Origin: Pseudomonas vancouverensis
GTDB lineage: Bacteria > Pseudomonadota > Gammaproteobacteria > Pseudomonadales > Pseudomonadaceae
Reading direction: 5' to 3'
DNA length: 64,000 nt
NCBI RefSeq assembly: GCF_004348895.1
Contig: NZ_RRZK01000035.1
Location: 157,937 to 221,936, forward strand
Under the pieces are notes generated by a model. That model worked only from the letters and a program-made list of their open reading frames with translations. It was not told the DNA's origin and ran no database searches. Of the stretch, positions 42,499 to 50,984 are shown piece after piece; positions within the stretch are counted from its first letter, which is position 1, and every line of letters starts with the position of its first letter. The position numbers and the translations under genes are program-made.

Positions 42499-43749
42499 TC
42501 AGCTCATTAAACCAAACACTGTAGTAAGCGGAATGGGCGAGCTGCTCGTATATCCGCCAAAGACGATTCGACCCTGATCATCAAGGGTGACGGTTTCTGA
42601 TAATTGCCCCTCAATACGGATCCAGCCTTCATTCCTGCTGAAAGTCAGGTCAGGTTGACCGTTTGGCAGGAATCGCCCGACGGGTATAAATGGCAGGCCG
42701 CCAAAACTACCGCCTGTCGCGACAATTCGACCTATATGATCCACCGTCGCTGTGTGCCAACTGAACTCAACATCCTCCATGGACGGAACTAACACCGGTT
42801 TTCCGCCGTTGAAGCTTGTATCGAATTTTCCTTGCTCGTCGAGACACACCATATAGCCTTTGCGGTTTTCCAACGTTTTTTGTCCCACTGCAAGCACTTT
42901 ATGCGGCTTCAGCGGTACGAGGGCTGTAATGTTACTGTTGAAGTCCAGGTCGGACAGCACAACGAACCCATCTTCTCCGAAGCGCCGGTCAATGTGTCCG
43001 TCAGTGAAGCAACGCACTAAAACTCCGGTCGATTTACCATTCACTTGAGCAGTTCCACTGACTACAACAGTCCCGGCAGAGTCTTTTACGATTCTGGTCA
43101 GTGAGGACGGGTACTTGGGGTGTTGGATACGGCGGTAGTGATTGCCGTTGTCGAAATCAGGGTCAGGCATGCCATTTCTCAGTAGACGAATGAGCACGTT
43201 TTCATACACCAGCAGCAACTTTCCATTGGGCAGCATGATTGGCCCTGTCGATGAACTGCTAGTGGCCGCAAATTCTGCTTCATAAAGATCAGCGCTGTTT
43301 TCGGGAACTGTTAGGGGAAGGGGGACAACAGTTTTACCGTTCTGTCCGAACCCTGTGATGTATTGGCCCGATGCGCTGAACAGCGCCAGGCCGGGCATCC
43401 TGCGAGTGCGCGGATGAACATGGGTGCCCATGAGCAGAATTGATCCGTTCTCCAGGAGAGAAACGCTCGTACTTAAGGACGTACCCTCGGCAAATATGTC
43501 ACGAACGAACCCATTATTACCGAAGCCCGCATCCAGGGTACCGTCCTTCAGCAGTCGACCTAAAACGAATTTATCAGCGGAAGCGCTTGCGAAAAAAATT
43601 GCCCCGGATGAGTCAATTGCTATTCCTTTGATGACCGGAATTTCGCCAGGGGACTCCGAAATTGGAACGATGACTCTGCCGCCGTCACCAAAGGAAGGAT
43701 CCAGATGTGCGGACGAATTTGAGTTTTCAAGTGTTTTGTTCATGGTCAC
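42499..43749 (-). CDS. Delta-60 repeat protein
   Basis: A 416-residue protein made of delta-60 repeats, each carrying an L-D-x-x-F-G-x-x-G element: LDPSFGDGGRV, LDAGFGNNGFV, IDRRFGEDGFV, FDTSFNGGKPV and more decayed copies. These probably form a beta-propeller. There is no signal peptide, unlike many relatives that carry a secretion signal. ATG 43749 and 43743 are both possible starts. GC content is lower than in the neighbouring housekeeping genes, which suggests accessory DNA. The function is unknown. Confidence 0.85.
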   Translation of the reverse strand: MTMNKTLENSNSSAHLDPSFGDGGRVIVPISESPGEIPVIKGIAIDSSGAIFFASASADKFVLGRLLKDGTLDAGFGNNGFVRDIFAEGTSLSTSVSLLENGSILLMGTHVHPRTRRMPGLALFSASGQYITGFGQNGKTVVPLPLTVPENSADLYEAEFAATSSSSTGPIMLPNGKLLLVYENVLIRLLRNGMPDPDFDNGNHYRRIQHPKYPSSLTRIVKDSAGTVVVSGTAQVNGKSTGVLVRCFTDGHIDRRFGEDGFVVLSDLDFNSNITALVPLKPHKVLAVGQKTLENRKGYMVCLDEQGKFDTSFNGGKPVLVPSMEDVEFSWHTATVDHIGRIVATGGSFGGLPFIPVGRFLPNGQPDLTFSRNEGWIRIEGQLSETVTLDDQGRIVFGGYTSSSPIPLTTVFGLMS

Positions 43750-43828
43750 ACCTGCATGGTGGTCGGAGGGTATTGAGCGACAACTGAACCCTTAACCCTG
43801 AACACTATTAAGTGGCCACAGAGTACGG

Positions 43829-43860
43829 CCCGTCTACTGTCAACATTGACAGTAGACGGG
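43829..43860. promoter_or_regulatory. 15-bp perfect inverted repeat with two-base spacer
   Basis: CCCGTCTACTGTCAA, then CA, then the exact reverse complement. No T run follows on either strand, so it is not a standard terminator. It lies 80 bases upstream of the delta-60 gene start and downstream of the lipoprotein stop, a fitting place for an operator or an RNA hairpin. Confidence 0.6.
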
Positions 43861-43894
43861 GGCGGTCTAACGTGTTTCGACTCTAACGGATTGC

Positions 43895-44608
43895 TCACTC
43901 ATGCAGGGTAAGTCTGTTTTTATTCTCCAGTGTCGAGACTTTAATTGTCGGACCGGTCAATAAACTACTGAGCGACTGGTCAAATTTTTGCAATGCCCTG
44001 GCTTGAACATTCTGCTGTTCGTTAATATCCGCCACTATCTCCTCGCTGCGCTTGAAGTCTGCCCACACCGGACTTAATGACTTGGCGTCATGTCCCTTTG
44101 CTGTACCGATGTAATTAAAATTCTTGTCATAAAAATCCGCGCTGACATCGGCCTGAACATCCGAACTGCGCGAGGTGATCAACTGGCTGTGACTGTCGAT
44201 AATGGCAACAATGTCCGGTCTGGCCGCTTTCAGACTTTGCATGTCCGGGTACACCGTAACCGAGCCGAATTGTCGTTGCAGGGAGGCTTTGACCCCGTCC
44301 ACGGCGAAGTTCGGGTTCGAGGTTGCCACATAGGCATCGTGGATCGGCTGCACCAGCAGGCTCTGGCCGAAGCCGGTGCCGGCATTGGCCTGGTAGTCCT
44401 GCAAGTAGGCCCGGTTAGTCTGGGTGGTCTGGCTGTATATCACGCCCAGCGACGCATGGCTGGCGTTACCGATGGTCATGGCACTGCTGCGGCCTACCGG
44501 CTGGCTGAAGAGCGTGTCCAGCGACGACACGGCCGTTGGGGCCGTGGGTACCGAGCAGCCGGCCAGAACAGCGGCCAGGGTCAAAGTACTGACAAGCGCA
44601 AGTTTCAT
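43895..44608 (-). CDS. Predicted lipoprotein of unknown function
   Basis: A 237-residue protein with a lipoprotein signal peptide: MKLALVSTLTLAAVLAGCSV with lipobox LAGC and cysteine 18 as lipidation site. The residue after the cysteine is S, so outer-membrane sorting is expected. The mature part has an alpha/beta pattern (IVAIIDSHSQLI) and a Q-rich end. I do not recognise the family. A GGAGATACACC leader precedes the ATG on the minus strand. No clear operon partner is visible. Confidence 0.75.
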   Translation of the reverse strand: MKLALVSTLTLAAVLAGCSVPTAPTAVSSLDTLFSQPVGRSSAMTIGNASHASLGVIYSQTTQTNRAYLQDYQANAGTGFGQSLLVQPIHDAYVATSNPNFAVDGVKASLQRQFGSVTVYPDMQSLKAARPDIVAIIDSHSQLITSRSSDVQADVSADFYDKNFNYIGTAKGHDAKSLSPVWADFKRSEEIVADINEQQNVQARALQKFDQSLSSLLTGPTIKVSTLENKNRLTLHE

Positions 44609-44781
44609 GGTGTATCTCCAGTGAAACGATTTCAGTTGGAAGTTTGAGTTGCCGAAGTTGGTCGGCAGTGACTCCCAGACTAAACCTTGAAACCTGCCTT
44701 TAAACTGTCCATGCCTGCACTTATCAAGCGATCAATAGTTTTGTTTGAACTAAGTAGTGGCGGTTAATTGCGCGAGGAAAT

Positions 44782-44815
44782 AAAAAGGCCCGAATGTGCA
44801 TTTCGGGCCTTTTTA
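44782..44815. terminator. Terminator downstream of the cupin gene
   Basis: AAAAAGGCCCGAAATG-type stem (AAAGGCCCGAA...TTCGGGCCTTT) with A run before and T run after. It is usable on both strands, and on the minus strand it ends the cupin gene. Confidence 0.9.
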
Positions 44816-44837
44816 TTTATGGCTGAACGAACAGCCA

Positions 44838-45248
44838 TCAGTGTTCCAATGGGGTCAGCACTTTCTGGTCCGGGGCCAATACCATGAATACCAATAACTT
44901 CGCTGGCTGGGTGCTGCTGGCATTTTTCGACACCAGATGCTCCGACCCGGCAGGTTCGTACCAGAATTCACCGGCCTTGTAGGTTTTCGCTTCGCCACCC
45001 TTCACCTGTGAGGTCACGGCACCCGAGAGCACATAGGCCATGGCCGTGCCGTCGTGTTTGTGAGCAATGGAGGACTGTCCGGGCTTGTAGTCGACTTCAA
45101 TCATCATCGCCTTTTGCCCGGGGACGTTTTTCAGCATTTCGTCTTGTAGCACAGTGACCTTTTCCGATGGGTCATGGGCGAATGCCGAGGCGGAAACGGC
45201 CAGGACCAAGGCGGCGAGAGGGGCAGCACAAAAGCGCGAAACGTTCAT
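44838..45248 (-). CDS. Exported cupin-domain protein
   Basis: A 136-residue protein with a signal peptide (MNVSRFCAAPLAALVLAVSA then SAFA) and a single cupin barrel. Metal-binding residues fit the two cupin motifs: HKHDGTAMAYVLSGAV (first, with H-x-H and no E before G) and EPAGSEHLVSK (second, with H). Periplasmic small cupins often bind a metal and a small ligand; no substrate can be named. The gene stands alone, followed by a clear terminator. Confidence 0.85.
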   Translation of the reverse strand: MNVSRFCAAPLAALVLAVSASAFAHDPSEKVTVLQDEMLKNVPGQKAMMIEVDYKPGQSSIAHKHDGTAMAYVLSGAVTSQVKGGEAKTYKAGEFWYEPAGSEHLVSKNASSTQPAKLLVFMVLAPDQKVLTPLEH

Positions 45249-45356
45249 GGGGCATCACCTGCAGTGGGTTGGTTGTTGCAAACCACGATAGTCCGCAGGC
45301 CGAGGCGATCAAACAGCCAATATTCGCGAAGGTGAGGGGGCCAATCACACGGGCGC

Positions 45357-45391
45357 AAAAAAAGATCGCAGCCTGCTGCCAGGCTGCGATC
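45357..45391 (-). terminator. Terminator downstream of the ABM-fold gene
   Basis: The stem GATCGCAGCCTG...CAGGCTGCGATC (12 base pairs, four-base loop) is preceded on the plus strand by seven A, which reads as a U tract on the minus strand. Confidence 0.92.
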
Positions 45392-45411
45392 CATGGGTTT
45401 CGACCGAGTAA

Positions 45412-45705
45412 TCAGACGATAGGAAAGCTGTTGAAGTCGACGGCATTGGCCAACTGGTTATCGATCAGGCTGATGAAACCTTGTACTTCAGGGCAGTTGA
45501 AATGCGATTGCATGGCCGCTTCCGATTGCCAGCGTGCGCTGACCGTCCAGCGGTTGGTGTCCTCGGGGCAGCGGTCGACCATATAGGAATCGCAGCCCGG
45601 TAGTTCACGCAGGGTTTCGACAATCTTCTGCAGTTGCTTACCCAGTTCATCCGAGCGGCCGGCGGCGGCCTGCACCTGTACGGTATTGATCACTTCATAG
45701 GACAT
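45412..45705 (-). CDS. Antibiotic biosynthesis monooxygenase (ABM)-fold protein
   Basis: A 97-residue protein with the ferredoxin-like ABM fold (MSYEVINTVQVQAAAGRSDE...LPGCDSYMVDR...WTVSARWQSEAAMQSHF). The W-x-x-x-x-W-x-x pattern near residues 53-59 and the terminal F are typical. Members oxidise polyketide-like substrates, degrade haem or act as quinol monooxygenases; which applies here cannot be read from the sequence. It lies on the same strand as the MocR gene but 131 bases after it, with its own terminator. Confidence 0.8.
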   Translation of the reverse strand: MSYEVINTVQVQAAAGRSDELGKQLQKIVETLRELPGCDSYMVDRCPEDTNRWTVSARWQSEAAMQSHFNCPEVQGFISLIDNQLANAVDFNSFPIV

Positions 45706-45836
45706 TGCTCACACTCCTGAAATCAGGCCGGAGGAATCCTGCTCATTGAGGGTCGAGGGATAACGCCCATGCAGAATAGGCCTGAGCCACGCGAGCGCCA
45801 ATAGCCAATCGCCGGATAAAATCCCAGGCCAATCCC

Positions 45837-47270
45837 TCAGGTCACTTGCTGCAGGATGTCGCGCAAGCGGTCGAGGGCGGTATCGATATCGAGGGTTTCG
45901 ATGGCGCCAAAGCCCATGAGAAACCCGGCCTTGGGCGCTTGCTGGTAGTAAAAGCCCTCGATGGCGTAGAGCCCGACTTCGACTTTTCGTGCAAGGTCGA
46001 TCACCAGTGCCGTGTCCACCGGCACTTTGCACATCACCACCATGTGAAACCCCGCAGTGCTCGGCACGGCTTCGAGCCACGGCGAGAGATCACCGGCAAC
46101 GCGCGCCAGAATCCGCTCGCGGCGTCCGGTATAGATCGTGTGGCAACGACGGATGTGCTTGAGCAGGCAGCCTTCGGCGATGAACTTGGCCAGCGCCCAT
46201 TGCGGCAGGGTCGAGGTGTGCAGGTCGGTGAGCTGCTTGGCGCGCACCACGGCTTCGAGGATGGCCGGCGGCAGGATCGCGTAACCGAGCCGTAGCTCGG
46301 GCAGCAGGGTTTTCGAAAAGGTGCCGACGTAGGCGACGATCCCGCGCTCGTCCATGCTTTGCAGCGAGTCGGTAGGCCGGCCTGAGTAGCGGAACTCGCT
46401 GTCGTAGTCGTCCTCGATGATGATGGCCCCCAGTTCATGGGCCTTGGCCAGCAGGGCCACGCGACGCTCCTGGCTCATTTGCAAACCCAGCGGGAACTGG
46501 TGCGAAGGGGTGACGTAGATCAGCCGCGTACCGGCGGGAATCCTGTCGACCACAATGCCTTCGTCGTCCACCGGTACGCCGATTACCGTGGCGCCATGAC
46601 TGCCGAACAACAAGCGCGCTGGCGGGTAGCCGGGATCCTCCATGGCCACCAGGCTGCCCGGGCTGAGCAACACCCGGCCGATCAGGTCCAGTGCTTGCTG
46701 GGCGCCATTGCACACCACGACGTCTTCATCCTGGCAATTGACGCCACGGGAGAAGGCAATGTGCCGGGCAATTGCGCTGCGTAATGCCGGCAGTCCTTCG
46801 GGCAGGCTGTAGAAGCCTTTGGCGGCGGCAATCTGGCGCAGCGCATGGGCGGTGCAGCGGCGCCAGTCATCCTGGGGGAACTGGCCTTTGCTGGTGGCGC
46901 CACCAATGAAGTCGTAGCGCAACGAGCCTTCCAGGGTCGGATGCCGCAAGAACACCGGCAGGTTGCGCCAGGATTCGACCACCTCGAATCCTGCCAGCTG
47001 TGTGTGGCTCTGTTTCTGTGTCACTTTCGAGGTGCGTGCGTTGACGTAGGTGCCTTTGCCGACCACGCCGGTGAGGAAGTTTTCGTAGGTCAGTTGCGCA
47101 TAGGTGTCGGAAATGGTCTTGCGGGAAATGCCCAATTGCTCGGCCAGCAAACGGCTTGGCGGCAGTTGCGTTCCAGCGGCCAATCGACCGGACTCGATGG
47201 CGCTGCGCAGTTGGTTGTACAGCTGGCCTGCCAGGTCTTTGCGGCCGTTGATCACAACATGCAGTTCCAT
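45837..47270 (-). CDS. MocR/PdxR-type regulator (GntR helix-turn-helix plus aminotransferase domain)
   Basis: A 477-residue regulator. Residues 1-75 form a GntR winged helix-turn-helix (PSRLLAEQLGISRKTISDTY), and about 110-470 form a fold-type I aminotransferase domain. The PLP-binding lysine is in YVGTFSKTLLPELRLGY, and the DDYDSEFRYSG segment is typical of the MocR family. Such proteins sense PLP or an amine ligand and usually control the divergent gene, here an AhpD-like gene. Start ATG 47270 (MELHVVINGRKD) is preferred, as the longer frame runs back into the control region. Confidence 0.93.
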   Translation of the reverse strand: MELHVVINGRKDLAGQLYNQLRSAIESGRLAAGTQLPPSRLLAEQLGISRKTISDTYAQLTYENFLTGVVGKGTYVNARTSKVTQKQSHTQLAGFEVVESWRNLPVFLRHPTLEGSLRYDFIGGATSKGQFPQDDWRRCTAHALRQIAAAKGFYSLPEGLPALRSAIARHIAFSRGVNCQDEDVVVCNGAQQALDLIGRVLLSPGSLVAMEDPGYPPARLLFGSHGATVIGVPVDDEGIVVDRIPAGTRLIYVTPSHQFPLGLQMSQERRVALLAKAHELGAIIIEDDYDSEFRYSGRPTDSLQSMDERGIVAYVGTFSKTLLPELRLGYAILPPAILEAVVRAKQLTDLHTSTLPQWALAKFIAEGCLLKHIRRCHTIYTGRRERILARVAGDLSPWLEAVPSTAGFHMVVMCKVPVDTALVIDLARKVEVGLYAIEGFYYQQAPKAGFLMGFGAIETLDIDTALDRLRDILQQVT

Positions 47271-47360
47271 ACGACTTGGCTCCGGGGGTTGAGGCGCGTG
47301 TGCATCGCGCCAGATTACCCTCACCGGTTGCCGTGCAGAAGTTGCGTGGCAGAAAAACCG

Positions 47361-47414
47361 TCAATTGGCCTGTTGCCCAAGTGGTCCACAGAGATTGCGT
47401 ACAATTGGCCCTGT
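47361..47414. promoter_or_regulatory. Direct repeats, candidate MocR operator
   Basis: TCAATTGGCCTGT at 47361-47373 and ACAATTGGCCCTGT at 47401-47414 are direct repeats starting 40 bases apart, about four helical turns. They sit between the divergent MocR and AhpD-like genes. MocR regulators are known to bind direct repeats. TACAAT at 47400-47405 could be the -10 box of the AhpD-like gene, and it overlaps the second repeat. Confidence 0.6.
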
Positions 47415-47473
47415 AAAACGCCCGTACCAGCCGCTACCTTGTGGCATACACACCCTATGACCGAGGTCGCGTC

Positions 47474-47917
47474 ATGTCTCCCCGCCTGGATTACTACAGC
47501 GCGTCGCCCAAAGCGATGAAGGCCATGATCGCGATGGAGGCGCTGACCAGCAATCTCAGCATCGAGCCAGGCTTGTTGCACCTGATCAAGATCCGCGCCT
47601 CACAGCTCAACGGCTGTGCTTTTTGCACCGACATGCATTCGGTGGACGCCCGGCGTCTGGGTGAAACCGACCGGCGTCTGTATTCGATCGTGGTCTGGCG
47701 CGACAGCAACTTTTTCACGCCGCGGGAGCGGGCGGCCCTGGCCTGGACCGAGGCGGTCACGCTGCTCGCGCAAAGTCATGTACCGGATGAAGTATTCGAG
47801 CTGGCGCGGGTGCAGTTCAGCGAAGAGGAAATGGTCGACCTGACCATTGCCGTCACCACCATCAACAGCTGGAACCGGCTGGCCGTGAGCTTCCGCCAAA
47901 CCCCGAGCGATCTGTAG
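47474..47917 (+). CDS. Carboxymuconolactone decarboxylase/AhpD-like protein
   Basis: A 147-residue all-helical protein of the AhpD/CMD family. The redox motif CAFCTDMH (C-x-x-C-x-x-x-H) at about residues 46-53 is intact, so it is the alkylhydroperoxidase-like type rather than the decarboxylase. Such proteins reduce peroxides through the paired cysteines. The start at ATG 47474 follows an AGGTCGCGTC leader. It is divergent from the MocR gene and probably its target. Its stop codon lies inside a REP element. Confidence 0.9.
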   Translation: MSPRLDYYSASPKAMKAMIAMEALTSNLSIEPGLLHLIKIRASQLNGCAFCTDMHSVDARRLGETDRRLYSIVVWRDSNFFTPRERAALAWTEAVTLLAQSHVPDEVFELARVQFSEEEMVDLTIAVTTINSWNRLAVSFRQTPSDL

Positions 47918-48147
47918 GAGCTAGCTTGCTGGTAATAGCGTCAGGACATTCAACATCCTCGTTGCCTGTCACGCCGCTATCGTCGGAACGCCGCCCGGAG
48001 ACAAGCTCGCTCCCACAGTGGATCCGGGCCAGACGCAAATGCCGTGACGATAAATAACTTGTGGGAGCGAGCTTGCTCGCGATGGCGCCAGTACATTCAG
48101 CATCTAATTCGCCTGACACACTGCCATCGCCAGCAAGCTCGCTCCTA
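47912..48147. repeat. Cluster of four REP elements
   Basis: REP-like units at 47912-47935 (degenerate, overlapping the preceding stop codon), 47997-48018 (inverted), 48058-48087 (full, CTTGTGGGAGCGAGCTTGCT...) and 48123-48147 (inverted). They alternate in orientation and so form two head-to-head pairs. Confidence 0.75.
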
Positions 48148-48163
48148 AAGTGATTGCGATGTT

Positions 48164-48481
48164 TCAAGGAGCAGGCGGGCGCTGCGGTTTTACTGAAGTG
48201 CCGAAGGTATTGCCCATGCGTGTACCGGTCGCCGCGGGGGTTGCCAGGCCGACCTGGTTCGGCGGGCGTTTATCGATGGGTACGTTCATCGCTTCGCGGT
48301 TTTTCTGCGCAGCGGCGGCACCATCGGGGTTGTTGCCCATTTGCTGGCTCAGGCAGTTGTAGTCCGGTGCCTTGTAACCGGCGACCGATACCTCAACACA
48401 TCCCGATGCGTCTTCGGCCTGCGCCAGTGGCAGTCCGGCAATCAGCAGCATGCCCGCTGCAAGGTTCCAAAGCTGATTCAT
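48164..48481 (-). CDS. Small exported protein of unknown function (105 aa)
   Basis: A 105-residue protein with a signal peptide (MNQLWNLAAGMLLIAGLPLA then QA). The mature part is short, with two cysteines (DASGCVEVSV and DYNCLSQQM) that may form a disulfide, and a polar proline-rich tail (SVKPQRPPAP). I do not recognise the family. It is divergent from the STN/TonB-C gene, with about 125 bases between start codons, but nothing links it to the signalling cassette. Confidence 0.72.
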   Translation of the reverse strand: MNQLWNLAAGMLLIAGLPLAQAEDASGCVEVSVAGYKAPDYNCLSQQMGNNPDGAAAAQKNREAMNVPIDKRPPNQVGLATPAATGTRMGNTFGTSVKPQRPPAP

Positions 48482-48606
48482 TCAAGGCCTCCTGGCCGGT
48501 CCCGGGAGGACCGTGCATGGACTTGAGTCTAAAGCAAAGCCGTTGGGCGTCCCGTGATGGTTTTTTTGCAGTGGCCGTCACACCAGATTCATATACAGCC
48601 ATCAGG

Positions 48607-49356
48607 ATGACGGTTTTCAGGGATAGGCCAGCCGTGCAGCGAGGCAGAGTCAGGGACGGGTACCGGCACGTAGCGATTCACCTGCGCCAGGTTTTTCTGG
48701 CGATGCTGTTCGGGTGGATGACACCGGTCGCGATCGCCGCCTCGCTGGATGCGAATGTTGCGCAGTCGCTGGACATACCCGCGCAGGAACTGGCCAGTGC
48801 ACTCGAGCAGTTCAGTCGTACGACGGGCATGGCCGTGCTGGTGGATCGACAGTTGACCCGTGGTCGGCGCTCCCTGGCGGTCAAGGGGCAGATGAGCGCC
48901 AACGATGCACTGGAACGCATGCTCGGCGGCAGTGGATTGATGGCGCGTTATTCGCGGGCAGATGCCGTCACGCTGAAAGTGGCGCAAGTCGACCCGGTGC
49001 CTGCCAGGCCAGGAAAACCTGCCGGTGGTACATCGCCGATCGCCGGCAACTACGCCACATCGATTCAAGTGGCGATCGAGCGCAGCCTGTGTCGCTCACC
49101 CGAGGTCCAGCCGGGCAGTTTTCGTGCGCTGCTGCAACTGTGGATCGGTCGTGACGGCGTGGTCCAGCACAGTCGCCTGGTCAGCTCTACCGGCGATGTA
49201 CAGCGTGACGCAGTACTGGTGGAGAGTTTGCAACACCTGGACATCGAACGCCCGGCACCCAGTTCGCTGAGTCAGCCGGTCACGCTGCTTCTGCTACCCG
49301 AATCATCAGGAAAACGCATGGATTGCTCACAGTGGAAAGGAGTTTCCGGGGGATGA
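48607..49356 (+). CDS. STN domain and TonB C-terminal-like hybrid protein (VreA-like)
   Basis: A 249-residue exported protein. A signal-anchor or signal peptide (IHLRQVFLAMLFGWMTPVAI, ending AA) is followed by an STN (secretin/TonB short N-terminal) domain at about residues 48-120 (SLDIPAQELASALEQFSRTT, GQMSANDALERML). Then comes a TonB C-terminal-like domain at about 145-235 (LQLWIGRDGVVQHSRLVSSTG). There is no outer-membrane barrel. The STN domain is the part of FecA-type receptors that contacts the FecR-type anti-sigma factor. This matches VreA of the P. aeruginosa PUMA3 system in layout. The start at 48607 is chosen as the ATG giving a usable signal peptide. Confidence 0.75.
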   Translation: MTVFRDRPAVQRGRVRDGYRHVAIHLRQVFLAMLFGWMTPVAIAASLDANVAQSLDIPAQELASALEQFSRTTGMAVLVDRQLTRGRRSLAVKGQMSANDALERMLGGSGLMARYSRADAVTLKVAQVDPVPARPGKPAGGTSPIAGNYATSIQVAIERSLCRSPEVQPGSFRALLQLWIGRDGVVQHSRLVSSTGDVQRDAVLVESLQHLDIERPAPSSLSQPVTLLLLPESSGKRMDCSQWKGVSGG

Positions 49357-49898
49357 AAGAGGCCGGGAAAAGCACGATGGTCAGGCTGTTCCTGACGTCC
49401 TATGACGACTTTAAAGTGCGTCTGCGCCGACGTCTGGGCTCCGAGGACCTGGCCAACGATGTCCTGCATGAAACCTGGCTGCGGGTCGACCGTATGGAAG
49501 AGCAGCCGGACATTGCCCAGCCCAACGCCTATCTGTATCGCATGGCATTGAACATCGCCGCGGATCGACGCCAGGCGGACGCGCGTTTGCTGACCGGCAG
49601 TGAAATCGAAGACCTGTTGCAGGTGTCCGATGAAGCCCTGGACCCGGCGCGGGTCGTTGGCGGGCAGAAGGAGATCCAGCTGTTGCTCACGGCGCTGTAC
49701 GAGCTGCCCGCGCGTCGGCGCAAGATCTTTATCGCCGCTCGCCTGGAGGAGGCGCCGCACCTGGAAATCTCCCGGCGTTTCGGCATTTCGACACGCATGG
49801 TCGAGAAGGAAATCAAGGCCGCCCTGGGGCATTGTGCCGGGCGCCTGGAAAGAAAAGTCATTCAGCGGTTCGGTCCCGGCGCGGGAAAACCGTCTTGA
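49353..49898 (+). CDS. ECF sigma factor, FecI-type (VreI-like)
   Basis: A 181-residue sigma factor of the iron-type ECF group. Region 2 is visible as DDFKVRLRRRLGSEDLANDV and LRVDRMEEQPDIAQPNAYLYRMALNIAADRR, and region 4 as LPARRRKIFIAARLEEAPHLEISRRFGISTRMVEKEIKAAL. The start at 49353 overlaps the preceding stop by four bases and follows AAGGAG at 49338-49343. It should direct RNA polymerase to the genes of this system once released by the anti-sigma factor. Confidence 0.9.
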   Translation: MKEAGKSTMVRLFLTSYDDFKVRLRRRLGSEDLANDVLHETWLRVDRMEEQPDIAQPNAYLYRMALNIAADRRQADARLLTGSEIEDLLQVSDEALDPARVVGGQKEIQLLLTALYELPARRRKIFIAARLEEAPHLEISRRFGISTRMVEKEIKAALGHCAGRLERKVIQRFGPGAGKPS

Positions 49899-49935
49899 TA
49901 GAAGAGTCCAGAATAATCCGTGAGTATCCCCGCGC

Positions 49936-50877
49936 TTGAACATCTTTCGTATTTCGCCGCCTGAGGCCATGCCTCTGGACCGGATCAGCAGCGAAGCCCA
50001 GGACTGGTTGATCCTTTTGACTTCCGGCCGGGCCACCGTCGCCGACGCGCGGGCCTTGCGCGAGTGGTGCGCGCAAAGCCCCGAACACGCCCAGGCGTTT
50101 GAGCGTGCCAAGGGCTTGTGGCAGCAATTGCAACCGGCCGCCGCGCAAACCTTGGCGCCACGGCATTTCGGACGGCGTGCCTTTCTCGGCGGCGCCATCG
50201 CCGCGTCGGCTGCGTTTTTCCTGATTCGCAACACCGTGCCGGGTGGCTTTTCCGGGCTCGGCGCCGATTACGTGACCGAGGTCGGTGAACAGCGTCGGGT
50301 CGATCTGGCCGATGGTGTGAGTCTGGAGCTGAACACCCAGACGCGCATCAATCGTCAGGACAGCGCCGATGGCACGCGCAGCCTGGTGTTGGTCAGCGGC
50401 GAAGTCGAAGTGCAGAGCCGTACCCAGGCAGCGCTCAAGGTGCAGGCCGGCAACGGTTGGCTCAGCGCCAGCCAGGCTTCGTTCAATGTGCGCAACACCG
50501 ACCAGAGCGTCTGCGTCACCTGCCTCGACGGTGCAATGCAGGTGGATGCTTCGGGGCGCAGCATTCGCCTGGAAAGCGGCCAGCAATTGACCTATGACGG
50601 CCGCCACGTCGGCGCGCCGCAAGCGGTCGATACCTCGACGGTCAGCGCTTGGCGTCAGCAGGTGCTGGTGTTCAACGATGCCACGCTGGCGTCGGTCATC
50701 GACGAGATCAACCGTTATCGCCCGGGCATGTTGCTGCTGCTCAACAGCGAACTGGGCAAGCGCAAGGTGCAGGCACGCTTCAGCCTGGATCAACTGGCGG
50801 GCGTGGCCTTGCTGATCCGCGATGCCTACGGGGTCAAGTGCACCGAGCTGCCGGGTGGGGTGGTGGTGTTGAGCTAG
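49936..50877 (+). CDS. FecR-type anti-sigma regulator (VreR-like)
   Basis: A 313-residue membrane regulator. The cytoplasmic N terminus carries the FecR sigma-binding domain (SEAQDWLILLTSGRATVADAR, CAQSPEHAQAFERAK). Next is one membrane segment preceded by twin arginines (FGRRAFLGGAIAASAAFFLI, about residues 77-97). The periplasmic part has the FecR beta domain, with a C-terminal STN-like region (VFNDATLASVIDEINRY...). The start codon is TTG at 49936; ATG 49969 is an alternative with a poor ribosome-binding site. The twin-arginine pattern resembles that of other FecR-type regulators, which can use the Tat pathway. Confidence 0.87.
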   Translation: MNIFRISPPEAMPLDRISSEAQDWLILLTSGRATVADARALREWCAQSPEHAQAFERAKGLWQQLQPAAAQTLAPRHFGRRAFLGGAIAASAAFFLIRNTVPGGFSGLGADYVTEVGEQRRVDLADGVSLELNTQTRINRQDSADGTRSLVLVSGEVEVQSRTQAALKVQAGNGWLSASQASFNVRNTDQSVCVTCLDGAMQVDASGRSIRLESGQQLTYDGRHVGAPQAVDTSTVSAWRQQVLVFNDATLASVIDEINRYRPGMLLLLNSELGKRKVQARFSLDQLAGVALLIRDAYGVKCTELPGGVVVLS

Positions 50878-50917
50878 CGGGTATTCACGTTTTTCATTGA
50901 AGAAAGGATTTGCCAGG

Positions 50918-50940
50918 CAGGAGCGAGATTGCTCGCAAAG
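50918..50940. repeat. REP-like sequence
   Basis: CAGGAGCGAGATTGCTCGCA is a degenerate REP unit just after the anti-sigma gene. Confidence 0.55.
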
Positions 50941-50984
50941 AACGATAACGCAGTCCCGCAGGTACCACCTCTTCTGCAAAGCCC

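Noticed and set aside
47912..48147. REP cluster as a CRISPR array
   Set aside because: The repeats alternate in orientation, vary in sequence and spacing, and match REP elements elsewhere in the window.
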